A stretch of 15,707 nt of DNA, taken from contig CAZLHO010000061.1 of assembly GCA_964559455.1 (NCBI GenBank), positions 1 to 15,707 on the forward strand. Direction: 5' to 3'. Numbering within the stretch: the stretch's first letter is position 1; each line of letters starts with the position of its first letter. Below the pieces are notes generated by a model. It was not told where the DNA came from, did not search any database, and saw only the letters and a program-made list of their open reading frames with translations. This document shows, piece by piece, positions 7,109-13,880 of the stretch. This stretch comes from CAZLHO01 sp964559455 (lineage in GTDB: Bacteria; Krumholzibacteriota; Krumholzibacteriia; LZORAL124-64-63). A program made the position numbers and the translations under genes.

Positions 7109-8070
7109 GCTCTCGCCTCCCCGGGGGCGGCCCCGGCGCCGCGGCGGCGGCGGACGGCGGCCAGGAAGATCTCGTCGAGGGTGGGCCGGTTGGCCGAGAA
7201 GAGCGAGACGGGGCCGGCGGCGGCCAGGGCGGTCAACAGGGCGCGGGTGTCCGTGTCCTGGTCGATCTCCAGACGCCACTCGCCCTCGGCGCGGGTGCGG
7301 CCGATCACGCCGGGCAGGTCGGCCGGCGGCTCGACGTCGGCGGCGAAGGCCACGCGCACCGACTTCAGCGGGAAGCTGCGCCGCACCTCGTCGAGGCTGC
7401 CGTCGAGGATCTTGAGGCCCCCGTCGATCAGGCAGATCGAATCGCAGAGCTTCTCGGCCTCGGCGAGCATGTGCGTCGAGAAGATGACGGTGCAGCCCCG
7501 CGCGCGCTGCTCGACGATGACGTCGCGCAGCAGCTCGATGTTCAGGGGATCGAGACCGCTGAAGGGCTCGTCCAGGATCACGAGCTCGGGCTCGAAGAGG
7601 AAGGTGGCGGCGAACTGGACCTTCTGCTGCATGCCCTTGGACAGGGCGTCCACCTTGCGATCGCCCCATTCGGCGAGATCCAGCCGCTCCAGCCATTCCC
7701 GGGCCCGCGACAGGGCCTCGCGGCGGGGCAGGCCCTTCAGTTCGCCCAGGAAACCCAGGTGCTCGGCGCACTTCATCTTGCGGTAGAGGCCGCGCTCCTC
7801 GGGCAGGTAGCCGATGCGGTCGAGCGTGTTGCGCCCGAGGGGCTGTCCCCGGAAGCTGATCGTCCCCGAGTCGGGCAGGATGATGCCCATGATGCTGCGG
7901 ATCGTGGTCGTCTTGCCGGCCCCGTTGGGACCGAGGAACCCGTAGATGGCGCCCGGGGGGATGGCCAGGGAGATGTCCCGGACCGCCCGGACGGCTCCGT
8001 AGCTCTTGCTGACGTCCTGCAGCCGCAGGATCGGGCCGTCGGGGTCCGGCCGCACCGGAATCTCGCTCAT
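7105..8070 (-). CDS. ABC exporter ATP-binding protein (NatA/YhaQ-like)
   Basis: This is the ATPase subunit for the downstream permease, 321 residues. Walker A GPNGAGKT is at 47-54, the signature LSKGMQQKVQ at 143-152, Walker B LVILDEP at 163-169 with catalytic E168, and the switch His in STHML is H200. The Q-loop region reads YLPEERGLY (88-96), with Glu in place of Gln, which is characteristic of the YhaQ-type subfamily. After about residue 230 comes the C-terminal accessory region of the family, with the expected PTLDEIFLAAV near the end. I place the start at the ATG at 8070 because GAGAGG lies about 5 bases upstream. A GTG at 8076 in frame would lie against that site and is less likely. A possible promoter sits at 8116-8144. 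Confidence 0.95.
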   Translation of the reverse strand: MSEIPVRPDPDGPILRLQDVSKSYGAVRAVRDISLAIPPGAIYGFLGPNGAGKTTTIRSIMGIILPDSGTISFRGQPLGRNTLDRIGYLPEERGLYRKMKCAEHLGFLGELKGLPRREALSRAREWLERLDLAEWGDRKVDALSKGMQQKVQFAATFLFEPELVILDEPFSGLDPLNIELLRDVIVEQRARGCTVIFSTHMLAEAEKLCDSICLIDGGLKILDGSLDEVRRSFPLKSVRVAFAADVEPPADLPGVIGRTRAEGEWRLEIDQDTDTRALLTALAAAGPVSLFSANRPTLDEIFLAAVRRRRGAGAAPGEARA

Positions 8071-8115
8071 CGGCACCTCTCGGGGTTTCGGTCGGGGGCG
8101 TGCGGGAGCAGGGCA

Positions 8116-8144
8116 AGGATAGGCCAGCCGCCGGGGGGGCGCAA
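8116..8144 (-). promoter_or_regulatory. Possible promoter of the ABC exporter operon
   Basis: On the minus strand TTGCGC (8144-8139), a 17-base spacer and TATCCT (8121-8116) precede the ATPase gene, giving a leader of roughly 38 nt. The match is moderate (3 of 6 and 4 of 6). It lies downstream of the 8184-8220 terminator, so the operon should have its own start. Confidence 0.35.
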
Positions 8145-8183
8145 GAACGCTTAAGGCCCCGCGAACGGCGCCCCGACGGGCAT

Positions 8184-8220
8184 AAAAAAACTCGGAGCCA
8201 CCCCCGCCGATGGCCCCGAG
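8184..8220 (-). terminator. Orphan rho-independent terminator on the minus strand
   Basis: Read on the minus strand, CTCGGGGCCA (8220-8211) pairs with TGGCTCCGAG (8200-8191) over 10 bp including one G-U pair, with a 10-base loop, and runs straight into seven T (8190-8184). No coding gene on the minus strand ends here: the nearest genes are the ABC operon starting beyond it and the response regulator on the other strand. It therefore implies a short minus-strand transcript from 8221 to about 8400. Confidence 0.8.
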
Positions 8221-8288
8221 TCAAGGTAGCCCTCTTCGGGGCGAACCCCGCGTCAGGCACCTGAACCATGTTCGGGATGAAATGTAGC
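8184..8288 (-). ncRNA. Candidate small RNA ending at the orphan terminator
   Basis: The minus strand between the AT-rich promoter-like region and the terminator could encode an RNA of about 100 nt. It contains a GAAC/GTTC hairpin (8263-8273), TCAGG/CCTGA (8253-8264), and CGGGG-TTCG-CCCCG (8237-8250), a 5-bp stem with a UUCG loop, before the terminator stem. A weak -10-like GATAGT (8299-8294) would start it near 8287. I tested it by eye against 5S, 6S, SRP and tRNA patterns and none fits. The 5' end is a guess, and no open reading frame or Shine-Dalgarno argues for a peptide. Confidence 0.35.
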
Positions 8289-8295
8289 CGCCAAC

Positions 8296-8312
8296 TATCA
8301 CGAAAGTGTCAC
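8296..8312 (+). promoter_or_regulatory. Pho-box-like direct repeat
   Basis: TATCAC (8296-8301) and TGTCAC (8307-8312) repeat at an exact 11-bp period, as PhoB-type response regulators bind. It lies upstream of an OmpR/PhoB-family regulator gene and overlaps the -10-like element proposed for the minus-strand RNA. Autoregulation is an inference. Confidence 0.35.
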
Positions 8313-8344
8313 AGAACTCTGGAATTTCAGTGAAGGAATGAATC

Positions 8345-8350
8345 TATAAC
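8345..8350 (+). promoter_or_regulatory. Possible -10 element for the response-regulator operon
   Basis: TATAAC lies in the AT-rich stretch, about 95 bases before the preferred GTG start. The -35 position (GAATTT at 17-bp spacing) is poor, which would suit an activator-dependent promoter. Weak evidence on its own. Confidence 0.25.
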
Positions 8351-8373
8351 CTATTTCCGGACCATGAATTATC

Positions 8374-8390
8374 GTGATGGCTTCGTGACA
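8374..8390 (-). promoter_or_regulatory. Second Pho-box-like direct repeat, inverted orientation
   Basis: On the minus strand TGTCAC (8390-8385) and CATCAC (8379-8374) are again spaced 11 bp. The half-site context TCACGAA occurs in both elements, so the two sites mirror each other across the AT-rich region 8296-8390. Confidence 0.35.
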
Positions 8391-8443
8391 ATCATGGGCT
8401 ATCATTGATGCTGTTCGTGACGACTCCATCCCCCGAGGTGCAA

Positions 8444-9163
8444 GTGACCGGCAACGCCCAACGCTCCGTGCTGATCGTCGAGGACGACCGGGAACTCTCC
8501 GAGCTGGTCACCCTCCACCTGCAGGCCGAAGGCTTCCGCGTGGTCGCGGCCGCCGACGGCGAGACCGGCCTCGAGATCTTCCGCAACGGTCCATGGGACA
8601 TCGTCCTGCTGGACTGGATGCTGCCCCGGCTCTCGGGCCTGGACGTGCTGCGCGAGATCCGCTCCGGCGACCAGCGCACCCCCGTGCTGATGCTGACGGC
8701 CCGCGGCGAGGAAGCCGACAAGGTGCTGGGGCTGGAGCTCGGCTGCGACGACTACATGACCAAGCCCTTCAGCCTGCGCGAGCTCGTGGCCCGGATCAAC
8801 GTGCTGCGCCGCCGCATCGAACTGGCCGAGGAGATCTCGCGCGGCGCGATGGCCAACCAGGTGCTGGACTTCGGCGACCTGAAGATCGACCCCGCCAAGC
8901 GCAAGGTCATCGTGCGCGGCGAGTCGACGGCGCTGACGCTCAAGGAGTTCGACCTGCTCTACACCCTGGCGGGACGGCCCGGGCGCACCTTCTCGCGCAG
9001 CCAGCTGCTGGACCTGGTCTGGGACCAGGACAGCGACGTCTACGAGCATACGGTCAACTCCCACATCAACCGCCTGCGCGGCAAGATCGAGGAGAACCCG
9101 AACCGGCCCCGCTACATCCTGACCGTCTGGGGCACCGGCTACCGCTTCACCGACGAGTACTGA
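8444..9163 (+). CDS. OmpR/PhoB-family response regulator
   Basis: A DNA-binding response regulator of 239 residues from the chosen start. The receiver domain (about 8-122) has the acidic pair in VEDD (12-15), phospho-acceptor D57 in LLDWMLP, T85 and K107 in TKPFS. The winged-helix C-terminal domain (about 138-237) has LTLKEFDLLYTLA (164-176), the recognition region YEHTVNSHINRLRGKI (200-215) and the wing VWGTGYRF (228-235). I chose the GTG at 8444 because GAGG lies about 6 bases upstream and it leaves the usual short lead before VLIVEDD. An in-frame ATG at 8408 would add 12 residues and lacks a Shine-Dalgarno, though a tiny upstream frame ends on it. The sensor kinase begins 16 bp downstream. 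Pho-box-like repeats upstream hint at autoregulation, but the kinase does not look like PhoR. Confidence 0.96.
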   Translation: MTGNAQRSVLIVEDDRELSELVTLHLQAEGFRVVAAADGETGLEIFRNGPWDIVLLDWMLPRLSGLDVLREIRSGDQRTPVLMLTARGEEADKVLGLELGCDDYMTKPFSLRELVARINVLRRRIELAEEISRGAMANQVLDFGDLKIDPAKRKVIVRGESTALTLKEFDLLYTLAGRPGRTFSRSQLLDLVWDQDSDVYEHTVNSHINRLRGKIEENPNRPRYILTVWGTGYRFTDEY

Positions 9164-9179
9164 GCCGCGGAGACGTCGC

Positions 9180-10682
9180 ATGGGCAAGCGCTTCCACCAC
9201 AGCCTGCACTTCCGGATCACCGGCATCTTCCTGGCCGTGCTGGCCCTGGCCGCCGTCGGCTACTCGTACTGGGTGGACAAGGAAGTGCTCTACCAGGTGG
9301 ACTACGCCCCCGGCGAGCGGGAGTGGTTCGAGGACGGGCACAATGCCGACCTCGACAGCCTGGCCGTCCGTCTCGGTCCCGTCCTGGCCGACTCCGCCGC
9401 CGTGCGGGCCGTCCTCGCCGACTACGCCCCCTCGATCGCCGACTACGAAGCCGAGGTCTCGGTCTTCGACTCCGCCGGCGCCTACCTGGCCACGACCGGG
9501 TTCCGCGAGGGCATGCTGAGCGCCCGCCGGCTGGACACGGAGATCCTGGTCGCGATGACCGGGGACGACTGGGACTTCGAATCCTTCCCCGTGCCGGCCG
9601 ACCTCGACGCCTACGAGAACATCGTCATCGGCGTGCGGACCCTGCGCCAGGCGCCGGCGGACAGCACGCGGCCGCCGACGGGCTTCGTCGTCGGCGCCGT
9701 CGGCACCGTCTCGATCGAGCCCGGCGCCTTCGAGCGCGGCGAGCGCATCGCCATGATCTGGGCGGCGGCGGTGATCCTCTTCTGCGCGGCGGTGGCCGGC
9801 CTGATCCTGATGACCTGGGTCAGCCGCCGCATCCGAAGCCTGTCGCACGAGATGCAGGCCTTCCGCGAGGGCGACTACAGCCGCCGGATCGCCGCCCGCA
9901 GCGCGGACGAGATCGGCGACCTCGGCCGCGACTTCAACGCCATGGCCGACCGGCTGACCGACGTCATCGGCAAGATGGAGCGCCTGCAGGAATTCCGCCG
10001 CCAGCTGGTGGCCAACGCCTCGCACGACCTGCGCACGCCGCTGGCCAGCATGAAGGGCTACGTCGAAACCCTGGCCACGCGCGGCGATTCGCTGCCGGAG
10101 CAGGACCGCCGCCGCTACATGGACATCGTGGCGGCCAACCTGGACGACCTGGAACGGCTGATCGAACGGCTCTTCGAGCTGTCCCAGCTCGACGCCGGAC
10201 AGGTCGAGTTCCGGCACGAGGCCTTCCCGCTGGAGGAGCTGGTCGAAGGGGTGCTGGACCGTTTCGCGGTCCTGGCCGAGAAGCGGGGGGTGGCGCTGGA
10301 GAGTCGGGCCGAGCAGTCCCTGCCCCTGGTCTGGGCCGACCCGGTGCGGATCGGCCAGGTGCTGCAGAACCTGGTGGCCAACGCGCTGGACTTCAACGCC
10401 GAGGGCGGCAGGGTGGAGATCCGGCTGTCCCGCGCCGACGGCGACGTCGAGATCGCCGTCTGCGACAGCGGCGCCGGCATCTCAGCCGAAGACCTGCCCC
10501 ACGTCTTCGAGCGCTTCTACACCGCGGACAAGAGCCGCACCGGCCGCAAGGGCACCGGCCTGGGCCTGGCCATCGCCCAGAGCATCGTCGCCGCCCACGG
10601 TCGCGAACTGACCGCGAGCAGCGCTCCCGGCGAAGGCGCGGTCTTCCGCTTCTCGCTGCCCGCCGCTCCGGACGAGGGCTGA
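9180..10682 (+). CDS. Membrane sensor histidine kinase
   Basis: The 500-residue partner of the preceding regulator. Membrane helix 1 is at about 13-32. A periplasmic sensor region of about 157 residues (33-189) resembles no domain I can name. Helix 2 is at about 190-212, followed by a HAMP linker to about 265 (ADEIGDLGRDFNAMADRL at 242-259). The phosphorylated His is H282 in SHDLRTPLASMKGY. The ATPase has the N box (QNLVANALDFN, 396-406), G1 (CDSGAGI, 428-434), F box (FERFY, 443-447) and G2 (GTGLGLAIA, 458-466). All catalytic motifs are intact. GGAG about 9-12 bases upstream supports the ATG. The domain order is that of envelope-stress type kinases (HAMP plus HisKA, no PAS), which argues against a canonical PhoR. 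The gene is convergent with the symporter, with only 16 bp between stops. Confidence 0.95.
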   Translation: MGKRFHHSLHFRITGIFLAVLALAAVGYSYWVDKEVLYQVDYAPGEREWFEDGHNADLDSLAVRLGPVLADSAAVRAVLADYAPSIADYEAEVSVFDSAGAYLATTGFREGMLSARRLDTEILVAMTGDDWDFESFPVPADLDAYENIVIGVRTLRQAPADSTRPPTGFVVGAVGTVSIEPGAFERGERIAMIWAAAVILFCAAVAGLILMTWVSRRIRSLSHEMQAFREGDYSRRIAARSADEIGDLGRDFNAMADRLTDVIGKMERLQEFRRQLVANASHDLRTPLASMKGYVETLATRGDSLPEQDRRRYMDIVAANLDDLERLIERLFELSQLDAGQVEFRHEAFPLEELVEGVLDRFAVLAEKRGVALESRAEQSLPLVWADPVRIGQVLQNLVANALDFNAEGGRVEIRLSRADGDVEIAVCDSGAGISAEDLPHVFERFYTADKSRTGRKGTGLGLAIAQSIVAAHGRELTASSAPGEGAVFRFSLPAAPDEG

Positions 10683-10698
10683 GCGGCGCCTGCGGGCG

Positions 10699-12477
10699 CT
10701 ACCGCCGCAGCTCCCGGGCCACGAAGACGCCGCCGAGCGCGGCGACCGCCAGCAGCGACGCTCCCGCCCCCATCTCCCTCAGCACCAGCTTGCCGATGCC
10801 GAAGGTCAGGCCGTAGGTCATCGCCACGCCGCCCAGCCAGGGCACGGCCAGACGCAGCGTCAGGCCCTCGCCCGCCGGGTCGGGCAGCAAGGGGTCGGAC
10901 CGGCGCACCGGGCCCCAGGCGCCGCCCGGCCGGACCCGGCGGTAGAAGTCGCGCAGGCGGTCGGCGGCCACGGGCCGGGTCAGGAAGGTCGTCGTCAGCC
11001 AGACCGCGATCGTGACCGGGGCCAGCACCAGGGCCTTGTGGTGGGTCTGCAGCGCCATGCCGCCGATCACCGCCGGCGAGTCGAAGAGGCTGTAGGCGGA
11101 GCCGTGCTGGACCGCCGCGACCACCTCGAAGCCGACGGCCACCAGCACCGACGACGCCAGCGCCGCGATCTCGCTCCAGGCGCTGATGCGCCACCAGAAC
11201 CAGCGCAGGATCAGCACCGGCCCGATGCCCGCCCCCATCGCCCAGACGAAGAGCCAGGCCTTGCCGATCGAGCGCAGCTGGAAGGCGACGAGCACCGCGC
11301 AGACCGTCATCAGCAGCACGCTGGTCTTGGCCGCCAGCACGGCCTCGCGCTCGTCGGCCTTCGGGCGCAGGAAGCGGCGGTAGATGTCGTTGACCAGATA
11401 GCTGGCGCCCCAGTTCAGGTGGGTGTCCAGGGTCGACATGAAGGCGGCGAAGAAGGCCACCAGCAGCAGGCCGAGCAGCCCCGGCCCCAGCACCTCGAGC
11501 ATGACCATCGGGTAGGCGGCCTCCTCGCTGCGGCCCGCCGGCATGCTCGGGTAGAGGACCATCGAGGCCAGGGCGACCACGATCCACGGCCAGTAGCGCA
11601 GTGCGTTGTTGGCGATCACGAACCAGAGGGTGGCGCCGCGGGCGTGGCGCTCGTCGCGGGCCGCGGCCATGCGCTGGATCAGGTAGCCGCCGCCGTCGGC
11701 GTTGTGCGAGGCCCACCACATCACCGTCACGAAGACCAGGAACTTGAAGAAATCGCTGTCCAGGCCCATGCCGCCGCCGGGCACGAAGGCCAGCGTACCG
11801 TCGGTGAAGAGCGGCGAGGCGACGATCTTCTCGCGCAGGGCCGCCATCCCCCCGACCCGGTCCACGGCGGTCACGGCCAGGGCGATCGAGCCGGCCATCG
11901 CCAGCACGAACTGGAAGAGGTCGGTGATCACGACCCCCCAGAAGCCCGCCAGCAGCGAGTAGCCCAGGGCCAGGGCGGCGCCGGCGAGCACCGCCACGCG
12001 GGCGTCGATGCCGAGCACGGTCTCGGCCACCGTGGCCAGCCCCCGCAGCACCCAGCCGAGCACGATCAGGTTGTAGAGGATCGCGAAGTAGGCGGCCTTG
12101 AATCCGCGCAGGGCGGCGGCCGGCTTGCCCGAGTAGCGCAGCTCGATCAGCTGGTTGTCGGTCATCACCTCGGCCCGCCGCCAGAAGCGCGAGAAGAGGA
12201 AGACGGCCAGGACCTGGGCCAGCACGTAGTGCCAGCCGAACCAGTTGAACCAGATGCCGTCGTTGCGGATGAAGCCGGTGACGGCCAGCGGCGTGTCGGC
12301 GGCGAAGGTCGTGGCGACCATCGAGGTGCCCAGCACCCACCAAGGCAACGAGCGTCCCGACAGGAAGTACTGCTCGGACGACGACGAGGCGCGGCGGCGG
12401 AAGGCCAGGCCCAGGCCCAGCGTGAGCGCGGCGTAGGCGGCGATGACGAGCCAGTCGGCGGTGTGCAGGGCGGTCAT
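10699..12477 (-). CDS. Sodium:solute symporter family (SSS/SLC5) transporter
   Basis: A 592-residue inner-membrane protein with about 13-15 hydrophobic helices. Family features: EQYFLSGRSLPWWVLG at 35-50, then the first-helix Na+/substrate region TSMVATTFAADTP (51-63); LLAGFWGVVITDLFQF (175-190), a hallmark of the family; a GGGYLIQRMAAARDE segment (262-276) equivalent to the Q-R-x-L-A-A-K-D motif; and AAFMSTLDTHLNWGASYL (344-361), where S348/T349 line up with the Na2-site Ser pair. It should import a small solute with Na+. The family is too broad to name the substrate. GGAGG five bases before the ATG supports the start. It is the last gene of the operon, 13 bp after the sulfatase-family gene, which suggests it imports something that protein releases. 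Confidence 0.93.
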   Translation of the reverse strand: MTALHTADWLVIAAYAALTLGLGLAFRRRASSSSEQYFLSGRSLPWWVLGTSMVATTFAADTPLAVTGFIRNDGIWFNWFGWHYVLAQVLAVFLFSRFWRRAEVMTDNQLIELRYSGKPAAALRGFKAAYFAILYNLIVLGWVLRGLATVAETVLGIDARVAVLAGAALALGYSLLAGFWGVVITDLFQFVLAMAGSIALAVTAVDRVGGMAALREKIVASPLFTDGTLAFVPGGGMGLDSDFFKFLVFVTVMWWASHNADGGGYLIQRMAAARDERHARGATLWFVIANNALRYWPWIVVALASMVLYPSMPAGRSEEAAYPMVMLEVLGPGLLGLLLVAFFAAFMSTLDTHLNWGASYLVNDIYRRFLRPKADEREAVLAAKTSVLLMTVCAVLVAFQLRSIGKAWLFVWAMGAGIGPVLILRWFWWRISAWSEIAALASSVLVAVGFEVVAAVQHGSAYSLFDSPAVIGGMALQTHHKALVLAPVTIAVWLTTTFLTRPVAADRLRDFYRRVRPGGAWGPVRRSDPLLPDPAGEGLTLRLAVPWLGGVAMTYGLTFGIGKLVLREMGAGASLLAVAALGGVFVARELRR

Positions 12478-12490
12478 GGGGCCTCCATGC

Positions 12491-13867
12491 CTAGTTCACG
12501 TAGCCCAGGGCCTTCAGTTCGCGCTTCTCCTCGGCCGTGAGCTCGGCGGTCGGCGGCGTGATCGAAAGCTCGGCGCGCAGGGCGGCGCCGTCGGCGAGCA
12601 CGCTGTCGACGGCCGCGGTCATCCGGGCCAGGCGTGCGGCCTGGTCGGGCTCGGCGGCCAGCGAACGCGTCTCGTCCGGGTCGGCGGCGAGGTCGTAGAG
12701 CTCCGGCGGCTCTTCGTCGGGCCGGATCAGCTTCCAGTCCCCCTCGACCAGCGCCTGCAGGACACGCCCGTCCAGGTTCACCTCGCTGTAGGCCCGCGCC
12801 GACGCCTCGGCGTCGGCGTTGCCGAACAGCGGCCGCGCCTGATGGGCCGGCTCGGCGGGCAGCCCCAGATGCTCGACCAGGTCGGCGAAAAGGCCCAGCA
12901 CCTCGACGGGCCGCGCGATGCGGCGTCCGGCCGTGGTGCGGCCGGGCCAGCGCACGATCAGGGGCACGTGCACGGCCTCCTCGTAGGCATGGTAGCCGTG
13001 CCCCTTGAAGTCGTCGTGCTGCCACAGCCCCTCGCCGTGGTCGGCGGTCACCACGACCACCGTGTCGTCGGCCAGGGCCAGCGAATCCAGCTGGGCCAGC
13101 AGCGCGCCCAGGTGGCGGTCGACGTAGGCGACCTCGCCGTCGTAGAGCTTGCGCAGGTACCAGCGGCGCGCCTCGGTGGTCATGCGGCCGCGGTCCCGGG
13201 CGAGCTCGTTCAGCGTCTCGGCGTCGTAGCCCGTGCGCCAGTCCATGCGGGTCAGTCCGAAGCGGTGCTCGCGGTGGGGCCGGTAGGGATCGTGGGGCTC
13301 CATGTAATGGGCCATGACGAACCAGGGCGCGTCGCGGGGCGCGTTCCGCAGCCAGTCGAGCGCATGGTCGTTGACGTCCGCCGCGTCGGTCTTCTCCTTG
13401 TCGGGCGGCAGAGCTTCGCGCATCGGCACCCGTGCGAAGTGGTCGAAGCCCTGGTCGAAGCCGAGGCCCGGCGCGACGTTGGGATTCGAATAGAAACCCG
13501 CCGTCGTGTAGCCGCGGGCCTTGAAGCGCTCGGCCAGGGTGACCAGCCCCTCGTCCACGGCGTCGTCCCGGTCCTCGCAGCCGTGCGCCGACGGATGCAG
13601 GCCCGTGAAGTACGACGCGAAGGAGGCCCGCGTCCAGGCGCTGGGGCTGTAGGCGCGGTCGAAGACGGTGGCCGTGGCGGCGAAGGCCTCCAGGGCGGGC
13701 GAGGTGGGACGGGAATAGCCGTACAGGCCCAGGTGGTCGGCGCGCTGGGTGTCGATGACCACCAGCAGGACGTTGGGCGTCGACGTCGGTTGCTCGCCGC
13801 AGCCGCCGAGGGCCAGCACGGCGGCCGACATGAGCGCAGGAACGATACGGAATCGTGTCAAGGACAT
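12491..13867 (-). CDS. Sulfatase-superfamily lipoprotein
   Basis: A 458-residue hydrolase of the alkaline phosphatase/sulfatase superfamily. The lipoprotein signal ends in LGGC with C23 lipidated and Gly at +2, so it is probably anchored facing the periplasm. Metal-site motifs are present: NVLLVVIDTQRADHLGLYG (32-50, D39), MEPHDPYRPH (189-198, H192) and TADHGEGLW (274-282, D276, H277). The nucleophile region reads SPSAWTRASFASYFTGLHP (74-92). Instead of the canonical C/S-x-P-x-R, it has S-A-W-T-R (76-80) with Trp replacing Pro. If S76 is the nucleophile it would need conversion to formylglycine; no maturase gene is in the window. It could hydrolyse a phosphate or phosphonate ester instead. 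GAGGGG about 5 bases upstream supports the ATG. It sits between the dehydrogenase and the symporter with 13-bp gaps. Confidence 0.9.
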   Translation of the reverse strand: MSLTRFRIVPALMSAAVLALGGCGEQPTSTPNVLLVVIDTQRADHLGLYGYSRPTSPALEAFAATATVFDRAYSPSAWTRASFASYFTGLHPSAHGCEDRDDAVDEGLVTLAERFKARGYTTAGFYSNPNVAPGLGFDQGFDHFARVPMREALPPDKEKTDAADVNDHALDWLRNAPRDAPWFVMAHYMEPHDPYRPHREHRFGLTRMDWRTGYDAETLNELARDRGRMTTEARRWYLRKLYDGEVAYVDRHLGALLAQLDSLALADDTVVVVTADHGEGLWQHDDFKGHGYHAYEEAVHVPLIVRWPGRTTAGRRIARPVEVLGLFADLVEHLGLPAEPAHQARPLFGNADAEASARAYSEVNLDGRVLQALVEGDWKLIRPDEEPPELYDLAADPDETRSLAAEPDQAARLARMTAAVDSVLADGAALRAELSITPPTAELTAEEKRELKALGYVN

Positions 13868-13880
13868 GGGATCCCCTCGG

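Noticed and set aside
5852..8269. 805-codon minus-strand frame that looks like an ABC fusion protein
   Set aside because: The part before the ATG at 7108 is a shadow of the ATPase gene, which is read in a different frame. The real arrangement is two genes with a 4-base overlap.
8221..8300. 5S rRNA-, 6S- or SRP-like RNA in the intergenic region
   Set aside because: A short ATCCCGAACA match to 5S and a vague TTTCAT match to 6S exist, but the helices, lengths and conserved loops of those RNAs are absent. I kept it only as an unnamed candidate RNA.
10683..10698. Terminator between the convergent histidine kinase and symporter genes
   Set aside because: The 16-bp gap and nearby GC-rich repeats form only an imperfect stem with no T-run on either strand.
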